Origin: Desulfobacterales bacterium
Lineage (GTDB): Bacteria > Desulfobacterota > Desulfobacteria > Desulfobacterales > UBA2174_A
Direction of reading: 5' to 3'
NCBI GenBank assembly: GCA_025454075.1
Contig: JALOPD010000216.1
Coordinates: 1 to 6,414, forward strand
DNA length: 6,414 bases
The translations under genes were made by a program, and so were the position numbers. Shown in pieces: positions 1-6,414 of the stretch (position 1 is its first letter; each line of letters begins with the position of its first letter). The notes under the pieces were generated by a model that searched no databases, was not told the DNA's origin, and saw nothing but the letters and a program-made list of their open reading frames with translations.

Positions 1-13
1 TCCTTCGACGGGT

Positions 14-1531
14 TCAGGTTCCGCAGAAGGTTCGGTAGGGCTGTTCCGAGGGGGGCGGCGGCAGGCGATAGCCGGAGTGTTCCGGCGGGTCCTGGTAGGG
101 CCGGGACAGAATTGCCAGAAGTTTTTCCATGACCGAAAAGTCGGCCCGCTCCACGGCCGCCTCCAGGGCCTCCTCCACCCGGTGGTTGCGGGGGATGACC
201 GCCGGGTTGCTGGCCTTCATGAGCCGGCGGGACGACTCCCGGGAACCGGGCTGCCGTTCTATCCGGGCCTGCCAGCGCTCGAACCAATGCTTGAACTCCT
301 GGGTCCGGAAGACCGCGGCCTCCGGCAGGGAACCGGATGCCAGGCTGCGGAAGGTGTTGGTGAAATCCGCGCCGCTCCGGTGCATGCAATCGAGCAGGTT
401 TTCGACCAGGGCGCCGTCCTCCGCTTCCTGGTTCAACAGCCCCAGTTTGGCCCGCATACCCGCCAGCCAGTAATTACGGAAGGCGTCTGAAAAGCCCTGG
501 ATCGCCTCATTGGCCAGCGATAGGGCCTGTTTCGAGTCCTCGTGAATCAGCGGCAACATCGTCTCGGCGAACCGGGCGAGATTCCACTGGGCGATCTGCG
601 GCTGCCGGCCGTAGGCGTATCGGCCGGTGTGATCGATGGAACTGAAGACGGTGTTCGGATCGTATGCGTTCATGAACGCGCAGGGGCCGTAGTCGATGGT
701 TTCACCGCTAAGGGCCATGTTGTCCGTGTTCATGACGCCGTGGATGAAGCCGACCAGCAGCCAGCGCGCCACCAGGGACGCCTGCCGCTCCGCGACCGCC
801 TTAACCAGGGCGAGATACGGATTGCCGTCCGCGGTCAGATCCGGAAAGTGGCGGCGGATGGTGTAATCGGCCAGCGCCCGGATCTCTTCGGGCCGGCCCC
901 TTGCCGCCGCATACTCGAAAGTGCCCACCCGGATGTGGCTGGCCGCCGTGCGGGTGAGAATGGCTCCCGGCAGGGCGGTTTCGCGGAACACCGGTTCACC
1001 CGTGGTCGCCACCGCAAGGCTGCGGGTCGTCGGTATGCCCAGGGCGTGCAGGGCCTCGCTGATGATATGCTCCCGAAGCATCGGCCCCAGCGCCGCCCGC
1101 CCGTCCCCCTGGCGTGAAAACGGGGTCCTGCCGGACCCTTTGAACTGAATGTCGACGCGCTCACCTTTTGGCGTCACCTGCTCGCCCAGCAATATGGCCC
1201 GCCCGTCGCCCAGCATGGTGAAAAAGCCGAACTGATGCCCGGCATAGGCCTGAGCGAGGGGCTCGGCCCCCTCGGGGATCCTGTTGCCCGAAAAAACAGC
1301 GTCGCCCTCGTCGCCTTTCAGGGCATCGGAATTCAGACCCAACAGCTGCGCCAGGGCTGCGTTGAAAACCACGAGTTTCGGCGCGCGCACCGGTTCCGGA
1401 TTCAGCCGGACATGGAAGGCCTCCGGCAACCGTGCGTAGCTGTTCTCGAATTTCCACCCGGCGTCCGGCCGGTTATGTCCGCTGCTCGTCGTGATCGAGT
1501 CCTCCTGGCTTTCAAATGACGTATCTTCCAA
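14..1531 (-). CDS. selO: Protein adenylyltransferase SelO (YdiU/UPF0061 family), pseudokinase-fold AMPylator
   Basis: SelO has a protein-kinase-like fold but binds ATP in a flipped orientation and transfers AMP to Ser/Thr/Tyr of target proteins; the family is linked to oxidative-stress responses. Counting from the TTG at 1531 (505 aa), the sequence shows [11 protein letters not shown] (108-118), [12 protein letters not shown] (129-140), GDGRAALG (142-149), HGVMNTDNM (264-272), IDYGPCAFM (279-287) and NPAVIPRNH (442-450). The Pseudomonas syringae SelO residues I recall as K113, E136, R176, R183, D252, N253 and D262 all map at one constant offset to K131, E154, R194, R201, D270, N271 and D280, so the enzyme should be active. 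A Cys at the third-last position (503) sits where human SELENOO has selenocysteine, and it suggests a redox-switch disulfide. The length is normal for the family. The residue after CAFM is Asn where Asp is usual. The start is uncertain: there is no in-frame ATG or GTG before the conserved domain (from about residue 26). The TTG at 1531 is used here, but an AGGAGG at 1501-1506 points to translation from about 1495. The TTG at 1657 would translate the REPIN and is unlikely. Confidence 0.95.
   Translation of the reverse strand: MEDTSFESQEDSITTSSGHNRPDAGWKFENSYARLPEAFHVRLNPEPVRAPKLVVFNAALAQLLGLNSDALKGDEGDAVFSGNRIPEGAEPLAQAYAGHQFGFFTMLGDGRAILLGEQVTPKGERVDIQFKGSGRTPFSRQGDGRAALGPMLREHIISEALHALGIPTTRSLAVATTGEPVFRETALPGAILTRTAASHIRVGTFEYAAARGRPEEIRALADYTIRRHFPDLTADGNPYLALVKAVAERQASLVARWLLVGFIHGVMNTDNMALSGETIDYGPCAFMNAYDPNTVFSSIDHTGRYAYGRQPQIAQWNLARFAETMLPLIHEDSKQALSLANEAIQGFSDAFRNYWLAGMRAKLGLLNQEAEDGALVENLLDCMHRSGADFTNTFRSLASGSLPEAAVFRTQEFKHWFERWQARIERQPGSRESSRRLMKASNPAVIPRNHRVEEALEAAVERADFSVMEKLLAILSRPYQDPPEHSGYRLPPPPSEQPYRTFCGT
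1501..1506 (-). promoter_or_regulatory. Perfect Shine-Dalgarno AGGAGG for selO, followed by a non-ATG codon
   Basis: The minus strand reads AGGAGG, then ACTCG, then ATC ACG in the selO frame (ATC at 1495-1493, ACG at 1492-1490). The spacing of 5 nt to ATC or 8 nt to ACG is what a start codon would have. The predicted product from there would begin about 13 residues before the conserved [12 protein letters not shown] segment, a normal N-terminus for the family. No ATG, GTG or TTG occurs here in frame. The real start may therefore be a non-canonical codon, a mutated ATG, or a base error; otherwise the motif is a coincidence inside a gene that starts at the TTG at 1531. Confidence 0.5.
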
Positions 1532-1549
1532 GTAAGTCGGGCCTTTTCG

Positions 1550-1599
1550 GTGGGAGCGGCTTTCCAGCCGCGATGATCGAGGCTGAAAGCCTCTCCCAC
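1550..1599. repeat. REPIN: two inverted REP hairpins with GTGG heads
   Basis: This 50-bp palindromic element has an outer end of GTGGGAG on one strand and its complement CTCCCAC at the other end. Each half carries its own small hairpin: GCGGCT-ttcc-AGCCGC (1556-1571) and GAGGCT-gaa-AGCCTC (1579-1593). The two halves are inverted copies of one REP unit with two substitutions and one indel. The GTGG head fits the GTRG signature of REP sequences mobilised by RAYT (REP-associated tyrosine transposase, TnpA_REP) enzymes. It lies in the divergent spacer between selO and the kinase, the usual location for REPs. No RAYT gene is present in the window. The open frames of both flanking genes read through it only because they extend upstream by chance. 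Confidence 0.8.
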
Positions 1600-1656
1600 A
1601 AAAAAAACCTTCTTGCCGATAAAGTGGCGCTGCGCGCCATGGCTTGCTTAAAACCA

Positions 1657-1685
1657 ATCATTAGGCTGGAATCGCCGGAGGTCAA
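1657..1685 (-). promoter_or_regulatory. Possible sigma-70-type promoter for selO
   Basis: On the minus strand TTGACC (1685-1680, 5 of 6 matches to TTGACA) is followed after 17 bp by AATGAT (1662-1657, 4 of 6 matches to TATAAT). Transcription would begin near 1650 and give a leader of about 120-155 nt containing the REPIN. If correct, it also rules out the TTG at 1657 as a start, since that codon overlaps the -10 box. This was found by eye and the -10 is imperfect. Confidence 0.35.
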
Positions 1686-1713
1686 GACGAATCGGGGACC
1701 CGATGATGCCGGG

Positions 1714-1743
1714 TTGAGAGCTGCAGGGTTCAGTTATTCGAAT
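1714..1743 (+). promoter_or_regulatory. Weak candidate promoter for the sensor kinase
   Basis: TTGAGA (1714-1719, 5 of 6 matches) and TCGAAT (1738-1743, 4 of 6 matches) are separated by 18 bp. They lie just before the candidate kinase starts at 1765 and 1843. The spacer is slightly long and the -10 is poor. The local sequence is less GC-rich than the flanking genes, which makes such matches easier to find by chance. Confidence 0.2.
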
Positions 1744-1764
1744 ATCAGTCGATACTTTGTAGTG

Positions 1765-4700
1765 ATGGAAATCTGGACTCAACTCGACAGACGCGGCCGG
1801 GCCGACAGGGATTCCTCCCGGACGCGGGGGTCGCATGCCACCATGCCGACGGACGATCTCCAGTCTCCCTCCCGGTCCGATCGCAGGTCCTTGCGGAGGC
1901 TGCTCAGCCGGCAGTACCTGCAGCTTTCCCTGATCCCCCTGTTCACGTTCTTTCTGTGCATTCTGATCGGAGGCCGCATCGCCGAGCATCATGTGGCCGA
2001 CCTCATCAACCGCTCCATCGATCACATCGGCTCCAGTGTCCGCAGGCAGCTGGAAGATATGGGCCGGAATTCCATCCAGAGCCGGGCGCGCCAGGTCGCC
2101 GGCCAGATAGAATCCTTCCTGTCCCAGCATGGCGACCAGGAGCTTTCCCGGTTGCTGAAGGATGAATGGTTCCGGCAAATGGCCATGCAGCGAGTCGGAA
2201 GCTCCGGCTATACCTGCCTTTACGAGGCGGGAACGGGCACCATGCGCGTTCATCCGAATCCTAAACTGGTGGATACGGACATGCGCCGGCTGTCCGAACG
2301 CCTGCCGAGCTGGTGGTCCATTTTCGAGGCTTCCCTCGAAGGGGTCCAGGTGTCCGGCTATTATGACTGGCTCGAACCGAATGAATCGATGCGCCGGAAA
2401 TTCATGGCCACGAGTCCGGTGGCGCCAAGGTCCGACGGCCTGGTTCTCATGGTGGCGGCCACCATCGATGCGGACGAGTTCGCCGCGCCCCTGACCTTCA
2501 TCAAAGACAAGCAGCGGGAGGTGAGCGCGGAGTACGGCCATTACATCTCCCACCAGGCGAAGCTGATCGGCATCTCAGCCATGGTCATCATGGGCGTGAC
2601 CCTGGCGGTGGTGGTTCTCTTCAGCCAGCACGCCGCGCGCCGGTTCGCCGAGCCGATCCGGCGCCTGTCGGATGACGCCCGGCGCGTGGCCGAAGGGGAT
2701 TGGGAGGCCCGGGGGGCGCCGCAAGGCGACGAACGCGATGACGAGATCGGCGAGCTGGCCCATTCCTTCGACCACATGCGGGCCCAGCTGAGGAATCAAT
2801 TCGAATATCTCAAACACAATTATAAGAAGCTGAAGGCGACCCAGGGCGAATTGAAGCGCAGCGAAGCGCACTACCGCAGCCTTTTCGACAACGTTCCCAT
2901 CGGGCTCTACCGCACGACCCCCGAGGGGCGGACGCTGGACGCCAACCTCATGCTCCTGAAGATGTTCAAATGCCCCGACAAGGAGTCGTTTCTTCTCCAG
3001 CCGGCCGAGCGGCTCTACCTGAAAGCGAGCGACCGGCAGTGGTTCCAGAGCATGGTCGAAAGCCAGGCCGGAGAGTTCTGCTGTGAATTCCTGATGCGCT
3101 GTTTCGACGGCACGCTGATCTGGGTCGAGGATCAGGCGCGCTCGGTTCGCGATGCCGCCGGCAAGGTTCTCCATTACGAGGGCAGCCTCAAGGACATCAC
3201 CGACCGCAAGCTGTCCGAAATGGCGCTCAGGGACAGCGAGGCCCGCTTCCGGACCGCTTTTGAAAATGCCTCCGTCGGGATGGCGCTGGTGGGCCTCGAC
3301 GGCCTTTTCATCGAAGTCAACTCAGCCCTGGCGCAGATGATCGGTCGCACCGCGCCGGAAATCATCGGGACGCCGGAAACCGATTACACCCACCCGGATG
3401 ATCACGATGCCCGGCAGCGCTTCATGCAGGGTCTGGTCGAGGGCCGGAGCGCCTCCGGGCAGGATGAACGGCGCTACCTGCATGCGGGCGGCTCCGTGGT
3501 TTCCACCCTGATCTGGGCCAGCGTCCAGCGCGACCAGGAGGGCCGGCCGCAGTATGTCATCTCCCTGATCCAGGACATCACCGCCCGCAAGAAGGCCGAC
3601 GACGAGCTGCGGTTGTTTCAATACTGCGTGAACCACGCGGCGATCGGAATCCTGCAGATCGGAGATGACGGCCGCATTCTGGACGTCAATCGGCAGGTCT
3701 GCCGGAACCTCGGCTACGCGAAAGAGGATCTCCTCCGGATGAGGGTGTTCGACATCGACCCTGACCTTTCGCCGGAAAAATGGACTCGGCATATAAAAAA
3801 GATCTTCCCCGCAGGCTCCCGGACCATCGAAACCAGCCAGCGCCGGAAGGACGGGACGACGTTTCCGGTCGAAATCACGACCTATTATCTCAAAAAGGAA
3901 AACACCGGTTTTTCGTTCGCCTTCGTGACCGACATCACCCATCGCGTGCGATCCGATCAGGAGAAGGCCAAGCTCGAAGGTCAGCTGCGGCAGGCCCAGA
4001 AAATGGAGGCCATCGGCACGCTCGCCGGCGGAATCGCCCACGACTTCAACAATATCCTGAGCGTCATCATCGGCTACTCCAATCTCATCGAGCTTTCGGC
4101 CGGATTGTCCGCGGAGGACCGCGGGTGTCTGCAGCAGATCCTGACCGCCGGGGACCGCGCCAAGCAGCTGGTGAAGCAGATCCTGACCTTCAGCCGCCGC
4201 GGGGATCAGCAGCGGCTGTTCGTCAACCTGAAGTCGGTGGTCCGCGAAACCTTCGACTTCCTCAAGGCCACCCTGCCCAGAAACGTCGAGGTGCGGCAGA
4301 ACATCCATGCGGATATCGGGGTCATCCTGGCGGACCCCATCCAGCTGCAGCAGGTGCTGATGAATCTGTGCACCAACGCGGCCCATGCGATGGAGCACCA
4401 GGAGAGCGGGGTGCTGGAGATCGGCCTGGCAAAGGCGGTTCTGAGCGCGGAGGAGGTGTGCTTCGAGCACGATGTCGAGCCCGGGGACTATGTGAAACTG
4501 ACGGTGACGGACAGCGGTCCGGGGATCGACGCGCGGGTCCGCGAGCGCATGTTCGAGCCGTATTTTACGACGAAGGGCCCGGGGAAAGGGACCGGCCTGG
4601 GGTTGTCCGTGGTTCACGGCATCGTGAGCGCGCATGGCGGCTTCATCAAGGTTTACAGCGAGGCCGGCAACGGCACGAGTTTCCATGTCTTCATGCCCGT

Positions 4701-5214
4701 CGCCGAAGGGGAGGGCAAGGCCGCGACTCCGGGCGATGCGACGCCGCAGGGTGGCTCTGAAACCCTGCTGCTGGTTGACGATGAAAAGGCCATCGTCGAG
4801 ATGGCCCGGGAAATGCTGCAGCGGCTGGGCTACCGGGTAGAAACGCGAACCAGTCCGCTCGAGGCGATCGAGGCCTTTCGCGCCAACCCCGGCAAATACA
4901 ACGCCGTCATCACGGACATGACCATGCCGCAGATGAACGGGTTGAACCTCGCCAGAAAACTGCTGGAGATGCGACCCGACCTTCCCATCCTGCTGTGCAC
5001 GGGCTTCAGCGACCTGGCCAGCGAAGAAAAGGCGCGTGCCGCCGGGATCCGTGAATTCATCTTCAAGCCATTAACCATGAGCGACTTTGCCCGGGCGACG
5101 AGGAGCCTGCTGGAGAAGCCGAGCGGCCCGCCGGGGCCGGACGCGAACCTCCCGGTTCCCGGATCCGGACGCCATCGATCCGATTCCAATCCGGGCGATC
5201 TGCCCCGGCGATAG
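1765..5214 (+). CDS. Membrane-bound hybrid sensor histidine kinase (Cache-like sensor, HAMP, 3 PAS, HisKA, HATPase, REC)
   Basis: This is a two-component hybrid kinase that senses an extracytoplasmic and possibly a cytoplasmic signal, autophosphorylates on His and passes the phosphate to its own receiver. Numbering from the ATG at 1765 (1149 aa): TM1 about 52-72; periplasmic Cache-like sensor about 73-266 (GYTCLYEAGTGTMRVHPNP and YYDWLEPNESMRRKFM stretches); TM2 267-287; HAMP about 290-345 (ends with DDEIGEL); short coiled coil; PAS1 about 365-480, PAS2 488-609, PAS3 614-729, the first two ending in DIT(D/A)RK and the third in DITHR; HisKA with GGIAHDFNN, phospho-His H759; HATPase with N-box N867/N871, G1 DSGPGID (D916), F-box FEPYFTTK and G2 GKGTGLGLS; REC about 1000-1115 with D1005/D1006, phospho-acceptor D1051, T1079 and K1101. 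All catalytic residues are present. A Pro/Arg-rich tail of about 30 residues follows REC. No response regulator, HPt or output gene is adjacent, so partner and ligand cannot be named. The start is uncertain: neither the ATG at 1765 nor the one at 1843 has a good ribosome site (GGGGG lies 12 nt before 1843). The open frame further upstream crosses the REPIN and is not believable. Confidence 0.95.
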   Translation: MEIWTQLDRRGRADRDSSRTRGSHATMPTDDLQSPSRSDRRSLRRLLSRQYLQLSLIPLFTFFLCILIGGRIAEHHVADLINRSIDHIGSSVRRQLEDMGRNSIQSRARQVAGQIESFLSQHGDQELSRLLKDEWFRQMAMQRVGSSGYTCLYEAGTGTMRVHPNPKLVDTDMRRLSERLPSWWSIFEASLEGVQVSGYYDWLEPNESMRRKFMATSPVAPRSDGLVLMVAATIDADEFAAPLTFIKDKQREVSAEYGHYISHQAKLIGISAMVIMGVTLAVVVLFSQHAARRFAEPIRRLSDDARRVAEGDWEARGAPQGDERDDEIGELAHSFDHMRAQLRNQFEYLKHNYKKLKATQGELKRSEAHYRSLFDNVPIGLYRTTPEGRTLDANLMLLKMFKCPDKESFLLQPAERLYLKASDRQWFQSMVESQAGEFCCEFLMRCFDGTLIWVEDQARSVRDAAGKVLHYEGSLKDITDRKLSEMALRDSEARFRTAFENASVGMALVGLDGLFIEVNSALAQMIGRTAPEIIGTPETDYTHPDDHDARQRFMQGLVEGRSASGQDERRYLHAGGSVVSTLIWASVQRDQEGRPQYVISLIQDITARKKADDELRLFQYCVNHAAIGILQIGDDGRILDVNRQVCRNLGYAKEDLLRMRVFDIDPDLSPEKWTRHIKKIFPAGSRTIETSQRRKDGTTFPVEITTYYLKKENTGFSFAFVTDITHRVRSDQEKAKLEGQLRQAQKMEAIGTLAGGIAHDFNNILSVIIGYSNLIELSAGLSAEDRGCLQQILTAGDRAKQLVKQILTFSRRGDQQRLFVNLKSVVRETFDFLKATLPRNVEVRQNIHADIGVILADPIQLQQVLMNLCTNAAHAMEHQESGVLEIGLAKAVLSAEEVCFEHDVEPGDYVKLTVTDSGPGIDARVRERMFEPYFTTKGPGKGTGLGLSVVHGIVSAHGGFIKVYSEAGNGTSFHVFMPVAEGEGKAATPGDATPQGGSETLLLVDDEKAIVEMAREMLQRLGYRVETRTSPLEAIEAFRANPGKYNAVITDMTMPQMNGLNLARKLLEMRPDLPILLCTGFSDLASEEKARAAGIREFIFKPLTMSDFARATRSLLEKPSGPPGPDANLPVPGSGRHRSDSNPGDLPRR

Positions 5215-5215
5215 C

Positions 5216-5310
5216 CTGCCGAACGTCAACAGATTCCAGATCTCGCTGAAACCGGCCGGTCCGCGCGGACCCGCGAATCGACGAGCCGGTTTTCTGTTGC
5301 CTTTCGGCAG
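5216..5310. repeat. Nested imperfect inverted repeat between the kinase and dehydrogenase genes
   Basis: The arms are CTGCCGAA...CAACAG (5216-5232) and CTGTTG...TTCGGCAG (5294-5310), 15 of 17 positions complementary. Further in, AAACCGGC (5249-5256) pairs with GCCGGTTT (5285-5292). At the centre is a perfect 14-bp palindrome, GGTCCGCGCGGACC (5258-5271). The left arm carries about 16 extra bases (5233-5248) between its two pairing blocks. The element begins 2 nt after the kinase stop codon. Possible roles are a terminator, a stable 3' end, a small RNA or a palindromic repeat family; its genome copy number cannot be judged from here. Confidence 0.75.
5249..5294 (+). terminator. Possible intrinsic terminator of the sensor kinase gene
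   Basis: The stem AAACCGGC/GCCGGTTT encloses a GC-rich inner palindrome, and the run TTTT (5290-5293) sits at the end of the 3' arm, about 75 nt after the kinase stop. The T-run is short and partly within the stem, so termination may be weak or Rho-dependent. Confidence 0.4.
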
Positions 5311-5374
5311 GAATCGTGAAAGTTTTCATTCTCTACATCCAAACCGCTCTCGTCTTTTTCCGGATAACGGGTCC
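5311..5374 (+). other. Short leader before the acyl-CoA dehydrogenase gene, no clear ribosome site
   Basis: This 64-nt stretch is less GC-rich than the genes and includes a pyrimidine-rich run before 5360. I see no convincing promoter. The ACGGG that ends 3 nt before the ATG at 5375 is a poor Shine-Dalgarno match. No in-frame ATG lies further upstream in the spacer. Confidence 0.4.
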
Positions 5375-6414
5375 ATGGACCGATTGCTGACCGACAAACA
5401 CCGCGCCGTGCGGCGCAGCGTGAGAGCCTTCTGCGAGCGCGAGTTGCGGCCGATCGCCGCCGAGATCGACGAGGAAGCGCGCTTTCCCTGGGAGGTCGTG
5501 GAAAAGATGGGCGCGCTGGGCTGCTTCGGCATCCAGGTGCCGCCCCGGCTGGGGGGCGCGGGCCTGGACTCGGTCAGCTGCGCCATCACGATCGAGGAGA
5601 TCTCGCGGGTGTGCGCGGCCATGGGGTTGTGCGTCGCGGTTCACAACAGCGTGGCGGTTTACCCCCTGATGGCGTTCGGCAGCGATGCCCAGCAGGAGCG
5701 CTGGGTGCCGCCGCTCGCGCGCGGCGAGAAGATCGGTGCCTTCTGCCTGACCGAGCCCAATGCCGGCTCCGACGCGGCCGCCGTGACGGCCACCGCCATC
5801 GCCCGGGACGGCGGTTACACCGTCAACGCCAACAAGGTCTTCGTCACCAACGGGGGCGTCGCCGATGTGTGCCTGATCTTCGCGCGCACCGACCCGGCCG
5901 CCGGCCGCAAGGGGATCAGCGTGGTGGTGGCGGAAAGAGGGACTCCCGGGTTCATCGTGGGCGAGCTCGAAAACCTGTGCGGCATGCGCGCCAACCCGGT
6001 CGGCTCGATCCGGCTCAACGACTGCCGGCTCCCGCTCGACCACCTCCTGGGCCGGGAGGGAAGCGGCCTCGCCATCGGCCTGGCGGCGCTGGACGTCGGG
6101 CGCATGGGCATCGCGGCCCAGGCCGTCGGGATCGCCCAGGCGGCGCTCGAAGAGGCCGTCCAGTATGCCCGGCAGCGCCGCACCTTCGGGGCGGCGCTCG
6201 AAACCCACCAGGCGATCCAGATGATGATCGCCGAGATGGCCACCCGGGTGGAGGCGGCGCGGCTCCTGGTCTACCGCGCCGCCGAATTGAAGGACCGGGG
6301 TCTGGCGTTTACCAAGGAATCGGCCATGTGCAAGCTCTTCGCCTCCGAGGCCGCCTGCCGGGTGACCGACGCGGCGGTGCAGATTCACGGCGGCTACGGG
6401 TACTCCAAGGCCTA
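5375..6414 (+). CDS. Acyl-CoA dehydrogenase, short-chain type (3' end outside window)
   Basis: This FAD enzyme makes the alpha,beta double bond in an acyl-CoA and passes electrons to ETF, as in beta-oxidation or degradation of branched or cyclic acyl-CoAs. The frame is open to the window edge: 346 codons plus 2 nt of a usual length of about 380. The ATG at 5375 gives the typical family N-terminus (MDRLLTDKHRAVRRSVRAF). CLTEPNAGSDAAA (124-136) matches the first acyl-CoA dehydrogenase signature; VTNG (157-160), LDVGRMGIAAQAVGIAQAAL (239-258), RRTFG (268-272), QAIQ (279-282) and QIHGGYGYSKA (336-346, start of the second signature) follow in family order. The catalytic Glu of short-chain enzymes lies in the missing C-terminus. 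The isovaleryl-type position in the LDxxR helix has Gly, so the catalytic base is expected at the C-terminal site. The GMRANPVGS segment (203-211) replaces the more common G(I/M)R(A/G)S-T motif and may reflect a particular substrate class. It has 11 Cys, which seems high for the family. The substrate cannot be assigned. Confidence 0.93.
   Translation, partial: MDRLLTDKHRAVRRSVRAFCERELRPIAAEIDEEARFPWEVVEKMGALGCFGIQVPPRLGGAGLDSVSCAITIEEISRVCAAMGLCVAVHNSVAVYPLMAFGSDAQQERWVPPLARGEKIGAFCLTEPNAGSDAAAVTATAIARDGGYTVNANKVFVTNGGVADVCLIFARTDPAAGRKGISVVVAERGTPGFIVGELENLCGMRANPVGSIRLNDCRLPLDHLLGREGSGLAIGLAALDVGRMGIAAQAVGIAQAALEEAVQYARQRRTFGAALETHQAIQMMIAEMATRVEAARLLVYRAAELKDRGLAFTKESAMCKLFASEAACRVTDAAVQIHGGYGYSKA

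Noticed and set aside
542..1117. 191-aa plus-strand open frame inside selO
   Set aside because: It is antisense to the SelO catalytic core, which is fully conserved on the other strand; no recognisable protein features.
1516..1764. N-terminal extension of the kinase from the ATG at 1516
   Set aside because: It would translate the REPIN and the putative promoters and has no similarity to sensor kinase N-termini; the start is placed at 1765 or 1843 instead.
1648..2553. 301-aa open frame on the minus strand over the kinase N-terminus
   Set aside because: It is antisense to the Cache-like sensor and transmembrane coding region, has no domain or ribosome site, and overlaps the divergent control region.
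3322..4686. 454-aa open frame on the minus strand inside the sensor kinase
   Set aside because: It lies antisense to strongly conserved PAS, HisKA and HATPase coding sequence, has a composition typical of a GC-rich shadow frame, and shows no recognisable domain.
5333..6388. 351-aa open frame on the minus strand opposite the acyl-CoA dehydrogenase
   Set aside because: The plus-strand frame encodes a clear acyl-CoA dehydrogenase; the antisense product is rich in Gly, Ala, Arg, His and Asp with no domain, as expected of a shadow frame.
1..6414. CRISPR array, tRNA or rRNA genes, insertion sequence or phage genes
   Set aside because: No regularly spaced direct repeats, no tRNA-like cloverleaf or rRNA sequence, and no transposase or phage protein were seen on either strand.

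Overview
The window is GC-rich and densely coded. It looks like an ordinary chromosomal segment of a proteobacterium in the broad sense. The tripartite-PAS hybrid kinase with an HDFNN-type H-box and the acyl-CoA dehydrogenase with a GMRANPVGS segment resemble proteins I associate with Desulfobacterota (former Deltaproteobacteria). The GTGG-headed REPIN also occurs in Gammaproteobacteria, so the taxonomic call is tentative.

Layout: (1) About 14-1531 on the minus strand is a complete SelO/YdiU protein adenylyltransferase with every known catalytic residue. (2) About 1496-1764 is a divergent intergenic region. It holds a REPIN (two inverted REP hairpins, 1550-1599), a possible selO promoter, and a perfect AGGAGG that lies 5 nt before an ATC rather than an ATG at the expected selO start. 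(3) 1765-5214 on the plus strand is a large membrane-bound hybrid sensor histidine kinase: TM, Cache-like periplasmic sensor, TM, HAMP, three PAS domains, HisKA, HATPase and receiver. (4) 5215-5374 is an intergenic region almost filled by a nested, imperfect inverted repeat (5216-5310), probably a terminator or a structured RNA. (5) 5375-6414 on the plus strand is the first 346 codons of an acyl-CoA dehydrogenase that runs off the window before its catalytic glutamate.

The three genes do not form an obvious pathway. selO is divergent from the kinase. The kinase and the dehydrogenase point the same way but are separated by 160 nt and the structured element, so they are probably separate transcription units. 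The kinase has no adjacent response regulator or output protein in view. I found no mobile element, CRISPR array, tRNA or rRNA, and nothing that amounts to a new multi-gene system. The points most worth a second look are the non-canonical selO start, the internally covarying REPIN, and the 95-nt nested palindrome between the kinase and the dehydrogenase.
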